64,000 bases of DNA from Thiemannella venezuelensis (lineage in GTDB: Bacteria > Actinomycetota > Actinomycetes > Streptosporangiales > Streptosporangiaceae), in assembly GCF_014203605.1 (NCBI RefSeq), contig NZ_JACHJJ010000009.1, forward strand, positions 62,001 through 126,000, given 5' to 3'. Shown here piece by piece: positions 16,563 to 35,865 of this stretch. Both the position numbers and the translations under genes were made by a program. The stretch's first letter is position 1; each line of letters begins with the position of its first letter. The notes below the pieces were generated by a model. That model was not told the DNA's origin and made no database searches. It saw nothing but the letters and a program-made list of their open reading frames with translations.

Positions 16563-16955
16563 ATGGCGAAGCTCAGCACCGACGAGCTGCTCGACGCTTT
16601 CAAGGAGATGACCCTCCTCGAGCTGTCCGACTTCGTGAAGCTCTTCGAGGACACCTTCGACGTCAAGGCTGCCGCCCCGGTCGCCGTTGCCGCCGCCCCC
16701 GCCGCCGGTGGCGCCGCCCCCGCTGAGGAGGCCGAGGAGCAGGACGAGTTCGACGTCGTGCTCGAGGCCGCCGGCGACAAGAAGATCCAGGTCATCAAGG
16801 AGATCCGCGCCCTGACGAGCCTGGGCCTCAAGGAGGCCAAGGACCTGGTCGACGGCGCTCCGAAGCCGGTCTTCGACGGCAAGGTCAACAAGGAGCAGGC
16901 GGAGAAGGCCAAGGCCGCCCTCGAGGCCGCCGGCGCCACCGTCAGCGTCAAGTAG
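16563..16955 (+). CDS. rplL: 50S ribosomal protein L7/L12
   Basis: L7/L12 (130 residues) recruits translation GTPases. The N-terminal dimerisation helix is about 1-35, then an Ala/Pro hinge rich in AAAPAA, then an acidic stretch ([12 protein letters not shown]). The C-terminal domain includes [20 protein letters not shown], the factor-binding surface. It follows rplJ and is closed by a terminator at 16966-17009, so rpoB is not simply read through from here. Confidence 0.98.
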   Translation: MAKLSTDELLDAFKEMTLLELSDFVKLFEDTFDVKAAAPVAVAAAPAAGGAAPAEEAEEQDEFDVVLEAAGDKKIQVIKEIRALTSLGLKEAKDLVDGAPKPVFDGKVNKEQAEKAKAALEAAGATVSVK

Positions 16956-16965
16956 TTCGTCTCGC

Positions 16966-17009
16966 CGAGAAGAGCGGGTCCACCAGGTGCCGGTGGCCCG
17001 CTCTTCTCG
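16966..17009 (+). terminator. Terminator after rplL
   Basis: Long arms (about 16966-16984 and 16991-17009) pair with one interruption and a short loop. The stem ends the rplJL unit upstream of the MceG-like gene. Confidence 0.85.
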
Positions 17010-17138
17010 TGTTCCCGCCCTCTTTTGTTGGACGGTTGGTCTTATAACCGTGTCGTAACGATCGCCCGATCGTATTGGAACCCCCTCCGATCCAGGCGAT
17101 CGTCGCTACGTCGGGTGAACCGGTCTTCTGGAGGGCGC

Positions 17139-18140
17139 GTGGGCGTCGAAGTCGTGGTCGAGGGACTGACCAAGTCGTTTGGCAAGCAGGTCATCTGGGA
17201 GGACGTCACCCTGACGCTGCCCGCCGGGGAGATCTCCGTCCTGCTCGGCCCGTCCGGCACCGGTAAGTCGGTCTTCCTCAAGTCCCTGGTGGGCCTGCTG
17301 CGGCCCGAGCGCGGCCACATCTGGATCGACGGCCACGACCTGGCCAACTGCCGCGAGGACAAGCTGTACGAGCTGCGCAGGCTGTTCGGCGTGCTCTTCC
17401 AGGACGGGGCCCTGTTCGGCTCGCTCAACCTCTTCGACAACATCGCCTTCCCGCTGCGCGAGCACACCCGCAAGAGCGAGACCGAGATCCGCCGGATCGT
17501 GATGGAGAAGATGGACCTCGTCGGCCTGGGCGGGGCGGAGGGCAAACTGCCCGGGGAGATCTCCGGCGGCATGCGCAAGCGGGCGGGCCTGGCCAGGGCG
17601 CTGGTCCTCGACCCCGAGATCATCCTGTTCGACGAGCCGGACTCCGGTCTGGACCCGGTCCGCACGGCCTACCTGAACCAGTTGATCGTGGACATCAACG
17701 CGGACATCGAGGCGACGTTCCTGATCGTCACGCACGACATCAACACGGCGCGGACGGTCCCGGACAGCATCGGCCTGCTGTTCCGGCGCGAGCTGGTCAT
17801 GTTCGGGCCGCGCGAGATGCTGCTGTCCAGCGACGAGCCGGTGGTGCGGCAGTTCCTCAACGCCCGCCGGCACGGCCCGATCGGCATGTCGGAGGAGAAG
17901 GACGTCTCCGAGCTGGAGGCCGAGGCGCAGCTGGGGCACGACCCGGGAGGGCTGCCGCCGATCCCGCCGCAGCTCATGCCGAGCGCGAACCGGCTCCGCC
18001 GTACCCAGCGCCCGCCGGGCGAGTGGCTGGCCGCGAACGGGGTCATCCCGCCGCCGAACTCCTTCGTGGACGAGCGGGGCCGGAACTGGCTGGAGGAGTA
18101 TCCCCGGCTCGTCGCGGCCCATCTCAACGGCGTGCGATGA
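17139..18140 (+). CDS. MceG/Mkl-like ABC ATPase of the MCE lipid-import family
   Basis: An ABC ATPase of 333 residues. Walker A is GPSGTGKSVFLKSL (about 38-51), the Q-loop VLFQDGALFGSLN, the signature ISGGMRKRAGLARAL, Walker B EIILFDEPDSGLDP and the H-loop VTHD. The ISGGM signature and the FQDGALF stretch are typical of MlaF/MceG. The C-terminal extension (about 245-333, Pro-rich, ending WLEEYPRLVAAHL) is also seen in actinobacterial MceG. In mycobacteria mkl (mceG) lies close to rplJL and rpoB, so the place is conserved. The MCE permeases and Mce proteins it should drive are not in this window. GTG start with GGAGG upstream. Confidence 0.9.
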   Translation: MGVEVVVEGLTKSFGKQVIWEDVTLTLPAGEISVLLGPSGTGKSVFLKSLVGLLRPERGHIWIDGHDLANCREDKLYELRRLFGVLFQDGALFGSLNLFDNIAFPLREHTRKSETEIRRIVMEKMDLVGLGGAEGKLPGEISGGMRKRAGLARALVLDPEIILFDEPDSGLDPVRTAYLNQLIVDINADIEATFLIVTHDINTARTVPDSIGLLFRRELVMFGPREMLLSSDEPVVRQFLNARRHGPIGMSEEKDVSELEAEAQLGHDPGGLPPIPPQLMPSANRLRRTQRPPGEWLAANGVIPPPNSFVDERGRNWLEEYPRLVAAHLNGVR

Positions 18141-18232
18141 GTTCGATGTTCCATCGGTGCTGATCGGTGCGCGTTCGCTATGGTTGATGGCGATCGACCG
18201 TGACGGTGACAGCCGAGCTGGGAGATCGAACC

Positions 18233-18715
18233 GTGCTGAGGAGACTCCTGCCCTGGCTGCTGGGCCTGCTGATCGCCGCTCTGGCGGCCACCGCCTTCTG
18301 GGTGGGCGGGCAGCTGCGTGACGCCCAGACGGCGGCCGACGACCGCGAGGCGGCGCTGCGGGCGGCGGGGGCGCACGCGGTCAGCCTGCTCTCGGTCGGC
18401 CACCGGACGGTCGACGCCGACATCGAGCGGATCCTGGACACCTCCACCGGTGAGGCGAGGGCCGAGTACGCCCGCAACGCCGCGGCGCTGAAGGAGACCA
18501 CCACCGCCGGCCGGATCCTGCAGACGGGGGCGCTGCGGGCCGTGGGGCTGGTCTCGCTGGAGGGGGCCACGGCGCGGGTCCTGGTGGCCGGGGACGCGGT
18601 GGTCCGGCGGGACGGGAGCGGGGACGCTCCGCAGGAGCGGTTCTACCGGTGGAGCATGCACGTCACCAGGGTCGGGGCGGCCTGGCTGGTGTCGAAGGCG
18701 GAGCTGGTCCCGTGA
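18233..18715 (+). CDS. Mce-associated membrane protein 1
   Basis: A 160-residue protein with one N-terminal TM helix (LLPWLLGLLIAALAATAFWVGGQL) and an extracytoplasmic domain. The domain has the Mas pattern: helix REAALRAAGAHAVSLLSVGHRT, then TSTGEARAEYARN, ending with RWSMHVTRVGAAWLVSKAEL. Such proteins help MCE transport in actinobacteria. GTG 18233 was chosen because GGGAG precedes it; GTG 18200 is in frame and would add 11 residues. The stop overlaps the next start by 4 bp, so it is co-translated with the second Mas gene. Confidence 0.75.
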   Translation: MLRRLLPWLLGLLIAALAATAFWVGGQLRDAQTAADDREAALRAAGAHAVSLLSVGHRTVDADIERILDTSTGEARAEYARNAAALKETTTAGRILQTGALRAVGLVSLEGATARVLVAGDAVVRRDGSGDAPQERFYRWSMHVTRVGAAWLVSKAELVP

Positions 18716-19227
18716 GGCGGCGGTCCCTGCTCGTCACCGGGGTGCCCGCGGCGGTGGCGCTGCTGCTCGCCGCGGCGGTCGCCGTCATGCTCACCGATCT
18801 GGGCCGGTTGCGCTCCCACGAGACCGCGGGGCGGGAGGCCCTGGCGGTCGCCAGGTCGGTCGCGCCGGACATGCTCTCCTACGACCACCGCACGATCGAG
18901 GAGGACTTCGCCAGGGCCGGGGGATACACCACCGGGGAGCTCACCGGGCACTACAGGCTGCTGCTGACGACCCTGGGGCCCCGGGCCAGGCAGCAGCGCG
19001 CGGTGCAGTCGGCGACGGTCACCGGGGCGGCGGTGGAGTCGGCCCGGCCGGACCGGGTGGAGGTCCTGCTGTTCGTGAACATGAGCACGGTGAAGGCCGT
19101 TCCGGGGGAGGAGAAGCCCCGGCGGCAGGTCAGCCAGGGCCGGGCCCGGTTCGTGATGGCGAGGCAGGACTCCCGCTGGCTGGTCGCCGGGCTGTCCACG
19201 CTCCTGGGGGACGCCCCTCCGCTCTGA
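18712..19227 (+). CDS. Mce-associated membrane protein 2
   Basis: A 171-residue protein with the same layout as the gene before it: TM helix LLVTGVPAAVALLLAAAVAV, helix REALAVARSVAPDMLSYDHRT, then an NTF2-like extracytoplasmic domain ending FVMARQDSRWLVAGLSTL. 'SYDHRTIEEDFARA' mirrors the 'SVGHRTVDADIERI' of the first gene, so the pair arose by duplication. The start GTG overlaps the previous stop (GTGA). With the MceG-like ATPase it forms a partial MCE accessory operon. Confidence 0.8.
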   Translation: MRRRSLLVTGVPAAVALLLAAAVAVMLTDLGRLRSHETAGREALAVARSVAPDMLSYDHRTIEEDFARAGGYTTGELTGHYRLLLTTLGPRARQQRAVQSATVTGAAVESARPDRVEVLLFVNMSTVKAVPGEEKPRRQVSQGRARFVMARQDSRWLVAGLSTLLGDAPPL

Positions 19228-19639
19228 CCGTGCCGCCGGCGCGGCCCGGAGGGCCGGTGACCGGGGCCTTTCCCGTCGCCCGCCGGCCCCGCCCTCCGGC
19301 CCGGAGGCCGCAGACTCCTCGGGTCTCTCCCGGGGCGTGGCGCGTTATCTAATTGTTAGCAAAGTCTATGTTTGAAGCAGGTTTTGCCGCGGGTAGATCG
19401 ACCATGGCAGCGTCGATCGTCGGCCGGTTGTCGGCCAGCGCTCGAACCGCCGGATGGTCGGTGTGTCAGTCGTTCCAGGTCGGGGTAGTGTCCTGGAGCC
19501 GGTGGTGGCACGGGTCAACCGGCGGGAAAACTCGCAGCTTCAGGGCTGTTCTTCGACTGAAATGTCGGCTTCCGGGCTTGACGTTTCGCCGCCGACGGGC
19601 GATGCTGCGACCAACGTGGAGCATGCAGCGAGACTGAGG
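19228..19639. other. rpoB upstream region, non-coding
   Basis: I see no gene here. After the hairpin at 19246 comes a patch that is unusually AT-rich for this genome (about 19345-19385), and later a lone TANNNT box (TAGTGT) at about 19486. Either could belong to an extra rpoB promoter, but neither has a convincing -35. Confidence 0.5.
19246..19299 (+). terminator. GC-rich hairpin after the Mas genes
   Basis: Complementary stretches (about 19246-19257 and 19283-19299) can form a large imperfect stem just after the stop codon at 19227. There is no T-tract. It plausibly separates the Mas genes from rpoB. Confidence 0.4.
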
Positions 19640-19668
19640 TGGACAGGCGTGTGCCGTTCGGCTACACT
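19640..19668 (+). promoter_or_regulatory. Sigma-70-type promoter of rpoB-rpoC
   Basis: TGGACA (19640-19645), a 17-nt spacer and TACACT (19663-19668) make a near-consensus promoter. The start would be about 100 bp before the rpoB TTG codon. It gives rpoBC transcription independent of rplL. Confidence 0.78.
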
Positions 19669-19774
19669 GCCCCTTTGCGCTGCCCTTTGACGACCCGCTT
19701 CTTTTGGTGCTCTGATGCATGGTCGTCTGGCGTGCGTGTAGTCAGTCCGCCGCGAGCCCTCGGAAGGACATCTG

Positions 19775-23245
<3,471 letters not shown>

Positions 23246-23271
23246 TCTAGAAGCTGAGGAGGGGAAAACAC

Positions 23272-27156
<3,885 letters not shown>

Positions 27157-27170
27157 CCGGCGCTGTCACC

Positions 27171-27199
27171 GGGGTCGCGCGCCATCGCGGCGCGACCCC
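27171..27199 (+). terminator. First terminator after rpoC
   Basis: Perfect 10-bp GC arms (27171-27180 and 27190-27199) with a 9-nt loop lie 15 bp past the rpoC stop. Confidence 0.7.
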
Positions 27200-27252
27200 G
27201 CCGGTCCCCGCCGGCCGGGGGCCGGTGTTGACACCGCTTGACGGGTTCCCGA

Positions 27253-27286
27253 CGGCACCCGGATCCTCCCCGGGATCCGGGTGCCG
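27253..27286 (+). terminator. Second terminator after rpoC
   Basis: Perfect 14-nt arms (27253-27266 and 27273-27286) flank a 6-nt loop, followed by TTTCCGTT. This is a stronger intrinsic terminator than the first and cleanly separates rpoBC from the str operon. Confidence 0.85.
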
Positions 27287-27469
27287 TTTCCGTTGCGCGG
27301 TTTGGGCGGGTCTTTGCGGCGCAGGCCGTACGTTATGAGAGAACGGCCGGAAAAGCCGGCCGCAGAAGGTAAACTTGTTCCGGGCCCAGCAGCGGCCGGT
27401 CGCCGACCGGTCGCGGGAGCCGTGACACGGATCGGACGCTTGTGACAGCGCCCGGCAGGCGCAGCCGTT
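27287..27469. other. Non-coding stretch upstream of the rpsL promoter
   Basis: No gene is visible. A short hairpin (7-bp arms 27344-27350 and 27356-27362, loop AAAAG) and a lone TAAACT box lie here. Neither forms a convincing promoter with a -35 element. Confidence 0.45.
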
Positions 27470-27498
27470 TTGACGAGTTGCGATGCCTCGCGTAGTCT
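27470..27498 (+). promoter_or_regulatory. Sigma-70-type promoter of the str operon
   Basis: TTGACG (27470-27475), a 17-nt spacer and TAGTCT (27493-27498) are close to the actinobacterial housekeeping consensus. This leaves a leader of about 240 nt before rpsL. The leader contains no clear ORF. Confidence 0.85.
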
Positions 27499-27748
27499 CT
27501 TCCTTCGTGCCCATGGCTTCGTGGGCTCTCATGCGTGCGCGTCGACAGGTTTCCCGTTGGGGAGTCGGCAGGGGCGCCGCGTGGCCTCCTCCGCAGGGCC
27601 GGCTCACCGGGGAAGTGGCGCGACAAGAGCGCGACACGCCCGACCGCGTGGGTCGGAGCGGGTGGAGAAACAGCAGGTCATGACACCGGCAGTACCTGCG
27701 AAATGCACAACCTCATTCGAACTACCGGCAAGCACGAACGGAGACGCG

Positions 27749-28120
27749 GTGCCTACGATTCAGCAGCTGGTCCGCAAGGGCCGCCAGGACAAGGTCACCA
27801 AGACCAAGACCCCGGCGCTCAAGGCCAGCCCCCAGCGACGCGGCACCTGCATGCGCGTTTACACCACGACCCCCAAGAAGCCGAACTCCGCGCTCCGCAA
27901 GGTCGCGCGTGTCCGGCTCACCAACGGCATCGAGGTCACGGCCTACATCCCGGGTGTCGGCCACAACCTCCAGGAGCACAGCATCGTGCTCGTCCGCGGT
28001 GGTCGTGTGAAGGACCTGCCGGGTGTTCGCTACAAGATCATCCGCGGCTCGCTCGACACCCAGGGTGTCCGCAACCGCAAGCAGGCCCGTAGCCGTTACG
28101 GCGCGAAGAAGGAGAAGTAA
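27749..28120 (+). CDS. rpsL: 30S ribosomal protein S12
   Basis: S12 (123 residues) shapes the decoding centre. The start [12 protein letters not shown] is the usual one; here it is GTG, and the open frame upstream is not coding. Lys43 (in [13 protein letters not shown]) and Lys88 ([10 protein letters not shown]), the classic streptomycin-resistance positions, are wild type, and [11 protein letters not shown] is intact. It is the first gene of the str operon, 2 bp before rpsG. Confidence 0.98.
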   Translation: MPTIQQLVRKGRQDKVTKTKTPALKASPQRRGTCMRVYTTTPKKPNSALRKVARVRLTNGIEVTAYIPGVGHNLQEHSIVLVRGGRVKDLPGVRYKIIRGSLDTQGVRNRKQARSRYGAKKEK

Positions 28121-28122
28121 GA

Positions 28123-28593
28123 ATGCCTCGCAAGGGTTCTCCTGGCCGTCGTCAGCTCATGGCTGACCCGGTCCACAACTCGCCGCTGGTCACCGCGCTC
28201 ATCAACAAGGTGCTCCTGGACGGCAAGCGCTCCATCGCGCAGTCGATCGTCTACGGCGCCCTTGAGGGCTGCAAGGAGAAGACCGGCAACGACCCGGTCG
28301 TCACCCTGAAGCGCGCGCTGGACAACGTCAAGCCCACCCTTGAGGTCCGCAGCCGCCGCGTCGGTGGCGCGACCTACCAGGTCCCGGTCGAGGTGCGCGC
28401 CGCGCGCAGCACCACCCTGGCCCTGCGCTGGCTGGTGCAGTACTCCCGCGCCCGCCGCGAGAAGACCATGACCGAGCGCCTGATGAACGAGCTGCTCGAC
28501 GCCAGCAACGGCCTCGGCGCCTCTGTCAAGAAGCGCGAGGACACCCACAAGATGGCCGAGTCCAACAAGGCCTTCGCCCACTACCGCTGGTAA
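28123..28593 (+). CDS. rpsG: 30S ribosomal protein S7
   Basis: S7 (156 residues) nucleates assembly of the 30S head. The N-terminus [20 protein letters not shown] is standard, with the helical core and the beta-hairpin [11 protein letters not shown] that reaches the mRNA exit channel. In other bacteria S7 can repress the str mRNA. It sits between rpsL (2 bp) and fusA (36 bp). Confidence 0.98.
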   Translation: MPRKGSPGRRQLMADPVHNSPLVTALINKVLLDGKRSIAQSIVYGALEGCKEKTGNDPVVTLKRALDNVKPTLEVRSRRVGGATYQVPVEVRAARSTTLALRWLVQYSRARREKTMTERLMNELLDASNGLGASVKKREDTHKMAESNKAFAHYRW

Positions 28594-28629
28594 CAGCGGG
28601 TTCGACGAGACGACGAGGACGCGAGAGAA

Positions 28630-30723
<2,094 letters not shown>

Positions 30724-30731
30724 TTCCCGCC

Positions 30732-30754
30732 GGCCGGCCCCGACGGGGCCGGCC
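30732..30754 (+). terminator. Hairpin between fusA and tuf
   Basis: Perfect 10-bp arms (30732-30741 and 30745-30754) with a 3-nt loop are followed by TTCC. It is likely a partial terminator or processing site that tunes tuf expression relative to fusA. Confidence 0.6.
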
Positions 30755-30812
30755 TTCCGAGCCCGAGTGAAAAAGACGCAAGTCAAGTCAGAATCTCTAA
30801 GGAGACAGACCA

Positions 30813-32006
<1,194 letters not shown>

Positions 32007-32018
32007 TTCGACCGCGGA

Positions 32019-32080
32019 GTGGCGGCCTGCCCTCGTCGCAGGGCCGGCCGCCACACCACGAGGGGCTCCGCGGAGCCCCT
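32019..32080 (+). terminator. Double hairpin terminator after tuf
   Basis: The first hairpin has 9-bp arms at 32019-32027 and 32046-32054, with an inner pairing. The second is a perfect 20-bp palindrome at 32061-32080. Together they end the str operon. Confidence 0.7.
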
Positions 32081-32332
32081 CCGCTCGACCCACGAACCGT
32101 GATCTCGCAGTTGGTCCGGTCGCGAAAGTGACCGAAGTAACTGCCAGATCACGGAAGAAAGTGCAGGCCACAAGCGTCTGCTACGTGGGAGACGGGGCGG
32201 GGAAGCCGAGCCGGGCGCGGCCGGGACGTCGAGAAGACGGGCCGGTGCGAGGCGGGTGGACCCGGCCCTGACACAGCGGCCACCGGCCGCACGTAACTTT
32301 TTCAGACGACAGCGAAGGACACCGAGGCCATT
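32081..32332. other. Leader region before the S10 operon
   Basis: Non-coding. The rpsJ promoter must lie here, but I see only partial matches, for example TTGGTC at 32112 with no -10 at the right distance. GAAGGA lies 18 nt before the rpsJ ATG as a ribosome-binding site. In E. coli L4 controls this operon through its leader; no such structure is recognisable here. Confidence 0.45.
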
Positions 32333-32641
32333 ATGGCGGGACAGAAGATCCGCATCCGGCTCAAGGCCTATGACCACGAGGTCATCGACAGCTCGGCCAA
32401 GAAGATCGTCGAGACGGTGACGCGGACTGGCGCTAAGGTCGCGGGCCCGGTTCCGCTGCCGACCGAGAAGAACGTGTACTGCGTCATCCGCTCGCCGCAC
32501 AAGTACAAGGACAGCCGCGAGCACTTCGAGATGCGCACGCACAAGCGGCTGATTGACATCATCGACCCGACGCCGAAGACGGTCGACTCGCTCATGCGAC
32601 TCGACCTCCCCGCCGGCGTTGACATCTCGATCAAGCTCTGA
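32333..32641 (+). CDS. rpsJ: 30S ribosomal protein S10
   Basis: S10 (102 residues) lies in the 30S head; its homologue NusE also takes part in antitermination complexes with NusB. The start [19 protein letters not shown] and the loop [20 protein letters not shown] are typical. ATG start. It is the first gene of the S10 operon, with rplC 14 bp after. Confidence 0.98.
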   Translation: MAGQKIRIRLKAYDHEVIDSSAKKIVETVTRTGAKVAGPVPLPTEKNVYCVIRSPHKYKDSREHFEMRTHKRLIDIIDPTPKTVDSLMRLDLPAGVDISIKL

Positions 32642-32655
32642 GGGAACGCACTGAC

Positions 32656-33309
32656 ATGGCTAAGCAGATCAAGGGCGTCCTGGGCAAGAAGCTCGGCATG
32701 ACCCAGGTCTTCGACGCGGACAACCGGATGGTCCCGGTGACCGTCGTCGAAGCTGGTCCGTGCGTCGTGACCCGCGTCCGCACCCCGGAAAAGGACGGCT
32801 ACTCCGCCGTTCAGCTCGGCTTCGGGCAGATCGACCCGCGGAAGGTCAACAAGCCGCTCGGCGACTACCTGCGCAAGCACGAGATCACCCCGCGCCGTTA
32901 CTTCACGGAGATCCGTACCGACGACGCGAGCGAGTACACCCTCGGTCAGGAGCTCCTGGCCGACACCTTCGAGGCCGGCCAGTTCGTCGACGTGACGGGC
33001 AAGAGCAAGGGCAAGGGCTTCGCGGGTGTCATGAAGCGGCACGGCTTCGGCGGTCTGGGCGCCTCGCACGGTACCCAGCGCAAGCACCGCTCGCCGGGTT
33101 CCATCGGCGGCTGCGCCACCCCGGGCCGCGTCTTCAAGGGCCTGCGCATGGCCGGTCGGATGGGCAACGTCCGCACCACCGTGCAGAGCCTGAAGGTCCA
33201 CGCCGTGGACGTCGAGAAGAACCTCATCCTCATCAAGGGTGCGGTTCCCGGCGCCAACGGCAGCCTGGTCCTCATCCGCACCGCTGCCAAGAAGGGGGCT
33301 GCCAAGTGA
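32656..33309 (+). CDS. rplC: 50S ribosomal protein L3
   Basis: L3 (217 residues) is needed early in 50S assembly and reaches the peptidyl-transferase centre with its central extension ([19 protein letters not shown]). [13 protein letters not shown] at the start and [15 protein letters not shown] are family marks. The stop overlaps the rplD GTG (GTGA), so translation is coupled. Confidence 0.98.
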   Translation: MAKQIKGVLGKKLGMTQVFDADNRMVPVTVVEAGPCVVTRVRTPEKDGYSAVQLGFGQIDPRKVNKPLGDYLRKHEITPRRYFTEIRTDDASEYTLGQELLADTFEAGQFVDVTGKSKGKGFAGVMKRHGFGGLGASHGTQRKHRSPGSIGGCATPGRVFKGLRMAGRMGNVRTTVQSLKVHAVDVEKNLILIKGAVPGANGSLVLIRTAAKKGAAK

Positions 33310-33953
33310 GCACCATTGACGTCCTCGACGTGAGCGGCGCGAAGACCGGCACCGTCGACCTGCCCGAGGACATCTTCGGCGCCAAGGTCAACATCCCGCT
33401 GATCCACCAGGTGGTCGTGGCCCAGCTCGCCGCTCGCCGGCAGGGCACCCACAAGGCCAAGACCCGCGGCGAGGTCAGCGGTGGCGGCAAGAAGCCGTAC
33501 CGCCAGAAGGGCACCGGCCGCGCCCGCCAGGGTTCGACCCGCGCCCCGCAGTTCACCGGCGGTGGCACCGTCCACGGCCCGGTCCCGCGGGACTACTCGC
33601 AGAAGACCCCCAAGAAGATGAAGGCGGCCGCCCTGCGCGGCGCCCTCTCCGACCGGGCGAACGGCGGCCGCGTGCACGTGGTCAGCACTCTGGTCACCGG
33701 CGAGACCCCCAAGACCAAGGCGGCCCTCGAGTCGCTGCGGAAGGTCACGCAGGCTCGCAGCGTCCTGGTCGTCGTCGACGAGGGTGACGAGCTCACCTGG
33801 ATGAGCCTGCGCAACGCTCCCGAGGTCCACCTGCTGGACGCCGGGCAGCTGAACACCTACGACGTGCTCTGCTACGACGATGTCGTCTTCACGCAGGAGG
33901 CGTACGACCAGGTCGTCGCGCGTCTGAGCAAGAGCGGGAAGGAAGACGCCTGA
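33306..33953 (+). CDS. rplD: 50S ribosomal protein L4
   Basis: L4 (215 residues) lines the exit tunnel. The tunnel loop region [20 protein letters not shown] is intact, as are the N-terminus [13 protein letters not shown] and the end [13 protein letters not shown]. The GTG start overlaps the rplC stop, and its own stop overlaps the rplW ATG (TGATG). In E. coli L4 represses the S10 operon; whether it does so here is unknown. Confidence 0.98.
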   Translation: MSTIDVLDVSGAKTGTVDLPEDIFGAKVNIPLIHQVVVAQLAARRQGTHKAKTRGEVSGGGKKPYRQKGTGRARQGSTRAPQFTGGGTVHGPVPRDYSQKTPKKMKAAALRGALSDRANGGRVHVVSTLVTGETPKTKAALESLRKVTQARSVLVVVDEGDELTWMSLRNAPEVHLLDAGQLNTYDVLCYDDVVFTQEAYDQVVARLSKSGKEDA

Positions 33954-34252
33954 TGCAGAAGATCGCCGACCCGCGCGACATCATCATCAAGCCGGTTGTC
34001 TCCGAGAAGAGCTACGGCCTGATCGACGAGCACAACAAGTACACGTTCCTGGTGCGGAAGACGGCCAACAAGACGCAGGTGAAGATCGCCATCGAGCAGA
34101 TCTTCGGCGTCAAGGTGGCCAGCGTCAACACCATCAACCGCCAGGGCAAGCGCAAGCGGACCAAGTTCGGTTACGGCCAGCGCCCGAGCACCAAGCGCGC
34201 GATCGTGAGCCTGGTCGAGGGCGACCGGATCGACATCTTCGGTCAGGGCTGA
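33953..34252 (+). CDS. rplW: 50S ribosomal protein L23
   Basis: L23 (99 residues) is the docking site for trigger factor and SRP at the tunnel exit. The family core is [20 protein letters not shown], with the extended loop [19 protein letters not shown] start overlaps the rplD stop by one base. It is followed by a small GC hairpin (34284-34307) and then rplB. Confidence 0.97.
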   Translation: MQKIADPRDIIIKPVVSEKSYGLIDEHNKYTFLVRKTANKTQVKIAIEQIFGVKVASVNTINRQGKRKRTKFGYGQRPSTKRAIVSLVEGDRIDIFGQG

Positions 34253-34283
34253 ACCCGCTCGCTCAGTAAGTGACGCGCCGGAC

Positions 34284-34307
34284 GCCCCTCGCCGGGAGGC
34301 GGGGGGC
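34284..34307 (+). terminator. Small hairpin between rplW and rplB
   Basis: Arms of 10 nt (34284-34293 and 34298-34307), with one wobble pair and a GGGA tetraloop. Probably a modest attenuator or mRNA-stability element inside the S10 operon. Confidence 0.4.
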
Positions 34308-34345
34308 ATTCGGCCGGATTAACCGACGAAGGATGAACGAAAAAG

Positions 34346-35182
34346 ATGGGCATCCGTAAATACAAGCCGACGACCCCGGGTCGCCGCGGCTCGAGTGTCT
34401 CGGACTTCTCCGAGATCACCCGCAGCACGCCCGAGAAGTCGCTGCTTGCTCCCCTGCACAGCAAGGGCGGCCGCAACGTCCACGGCCGGGTCACCACCCG
34501 CCACCAGGGCGGCGGTCACAAGCGCGCCTACCGGATCATCGACTTCCGGCGCCACGACAAGGACGGGATCCCGGCCAAGGTCGCTCACATCGAGTACGAC
34601 CCGAACCGCACCTCCCGGATCGCGCTGCTGCACTACGCGGACGGGGAGAAGCGCTACATCCTCTGCCCGACCGGCCTCAAGCAGGGCGACAAGATCGAGA
34701 ACGGCCCCACGGCCGACATCAAGCCGGGTAACTGCCTCCCGCTGCGCAACATCCCGACCGGTACCTTCATCCACGCGGTGGAGCTCCGTCCGGGCGGCGG
34801 CGCCAAGCTGGGCCGGTCCGCCGGCGCGCAGATCCAGCTCCTCGCCAAGGAGGGCCAGTACGCCACGCTGCGTATGCCGTCCGGTGAGATGCGCCAGGTC
34901 GACGTCCGCTGCCGGGCGTCCATCGGCCAGGTCGGCAACGCCGAGCAGAGCAACATCAACTGGGGTAAGGCCGGCCGTATGCGGTGGAAGGGCAAGCGCC
35001 CCACCGTCCGCGGTGTCGCGATGAACCCGGTCGACCACCCGCACGGTGGTGGTGAGGGCAAGACCTCCGGCGGTCGCCACCCGGTCAACCCCAAGGGCAA
35101 GCCCGAGGGCCGGACCCGTGCGGCGAACAAGGCCAGTGACCGCCTGATCATCCGTCGTCGGACCAAGCGGAAGAAGCGGTAG
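34346..35182 (+). CDS. rplB: 50S ribosomal protein L2
   Basis: L2 (278 residues) is near the peptidyl-transferase centre. The OB and SH3-like domains are present ([19 protein letters not shown]). The conserved [20 protein letters not shown] loop contains the His linked to peptidyl transfer. ATG start. Eleven base pairs separate it from rpsS. Confidence 0.98.
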   Translation: MGIRKYKPTTPGRRGSSVSDFSEITRSTPEKSLLAPLHSKGGRNVHGRVTTRHQGGGHKRAYRIIDFRRHDKDGIPAKVAHIEYDPNRTSRIALLHYADGEKRYILCPTGLKQGDKIENGPTADIKPGNCLPLRNIPTGTFIHAVELRPGGGAKLGRSAGAQIQLLAKEGQYATLRMPSGEMRQVDVRCRASIGQVGNAEQSNINWGKAGRMRWKGKRPTVRGVAMNPVDHPHGGGEGKTSGGRHPVNPKGKPEGRTRAANKASDRLIIRRRTKRKKR

Positions 35183-35193
35183 GAGTAGCCGAA

Positions 35194-35472
35194 ATGCCAC
35201 GTAGTCTTAAGAAGGGTCCCTTCGTGGACGACCACCTTCAGAAGAAGGTGGACGCTCAGAACGAGAAGGGCACCAAGAACGTCATCAAGACGTGGTCGCG
35301 GCGCTCCATGATCGTGCCCGACATGATCGGTCACACGATCGCCGTTCACGACGGCCGCAAGCACGTCCCGGTGTTCGTCACCGATGCGATGATCGGCCAC
35401 AAGCTCGGCGAGTTCGCGCCCACGCGGACGTTCCGCAGCCACGTCAAGGAAGACCGCCGCAGCCGGCGGTAA
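35194..35472 (+). CDS. rpsS: 30S ribosomal protein S19
   Basis: S19 (92 residues) binds 16S rRNA in the head with S13. [19 protein letters not shown] at the start and [19 protein letters not shown] are standard. ATG with GGAGTAG upstream. rplV follows after 39 bp. Confidence 0.98.
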   Translation: MPRSLKKGPFVDDHLQKKVDAQNEKGTKNVIKTWSRRSMIVPDMIGHTIAVHDGRKHVPVFVTDAMIGHKLGEFAPTRTFRSHVKEDRRSRR

Positions 35473-35511
35473 GCGCCTTAAAGCGAAGCAGAAGGTTAAG
35501 AGGAGTAAGCG

Positions 35512-35865
35512 ATGGAAGCCAGGGCTCAGGTGCGGTTCGCGCGCCACACGCCCATGAAGGCCCGCCGCGTGGTGGACCTCATTCGCGGGCTGCCCGCTTC
35601 GGAGGCGCAGGCCGTGCTGCAGTTCGCTCCCCAGTCGGCGAGCGAGACCGTGTACAAGGTGCTGTCGAGTGCCATTGCCAACGCGGAGCACAACTTCAAC
35701 CTCGACCGCGACACGCTCTTCGTGAGCCGTGCCTGGGTCGACGAGGGCCCGACGCTGAAGCGGTTCCGTCCGCGTGCCCAGGGTCGTGCCTATCGGATCA
35801 ACAAGCGGACGAGCCACATCACCGTGATCGTGGAGTCCCGCGAGCCGAAGGGGAGGACCCGCTAG
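35512..35865 (+). CDS. rplV: 50S ribosomal protein L22
   Basis: L22 (117 residues) reaches into the exit tunnel through its beta-hairpin ([20 protein letters not shown]), where macrolide-resistance insertions occur elsewhere; none is seen. The N-terminal [20 protein letters not shown]-like stretch is normal. The stop TAG shares its last base with the rpsC GTG start. Confidence 0.98.
   Translation: MEARAQVRFARHTPMKARRVVDLIRGLPASEAQAVLQFAPQSASETVYKVLSSAIANAEHNFNLDRDTLFVSRAWVDEGPTLKRFRPRAQGRAYRINKRTSHITVIVESREPKGRTR

Noticed and set aside
19353-19690. Short plus-strand open frames in the rpoB upstream region
   Set aside because: They overlap a promoter and have no recognisable domain or good ribosome-binding site.
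27470-27748. An in-frame extension of rpsL starting upstream of its GTG
   Set aside because: It would start at the promoter itself and gives no conserved residues; S12 starts at MPTIQQL.
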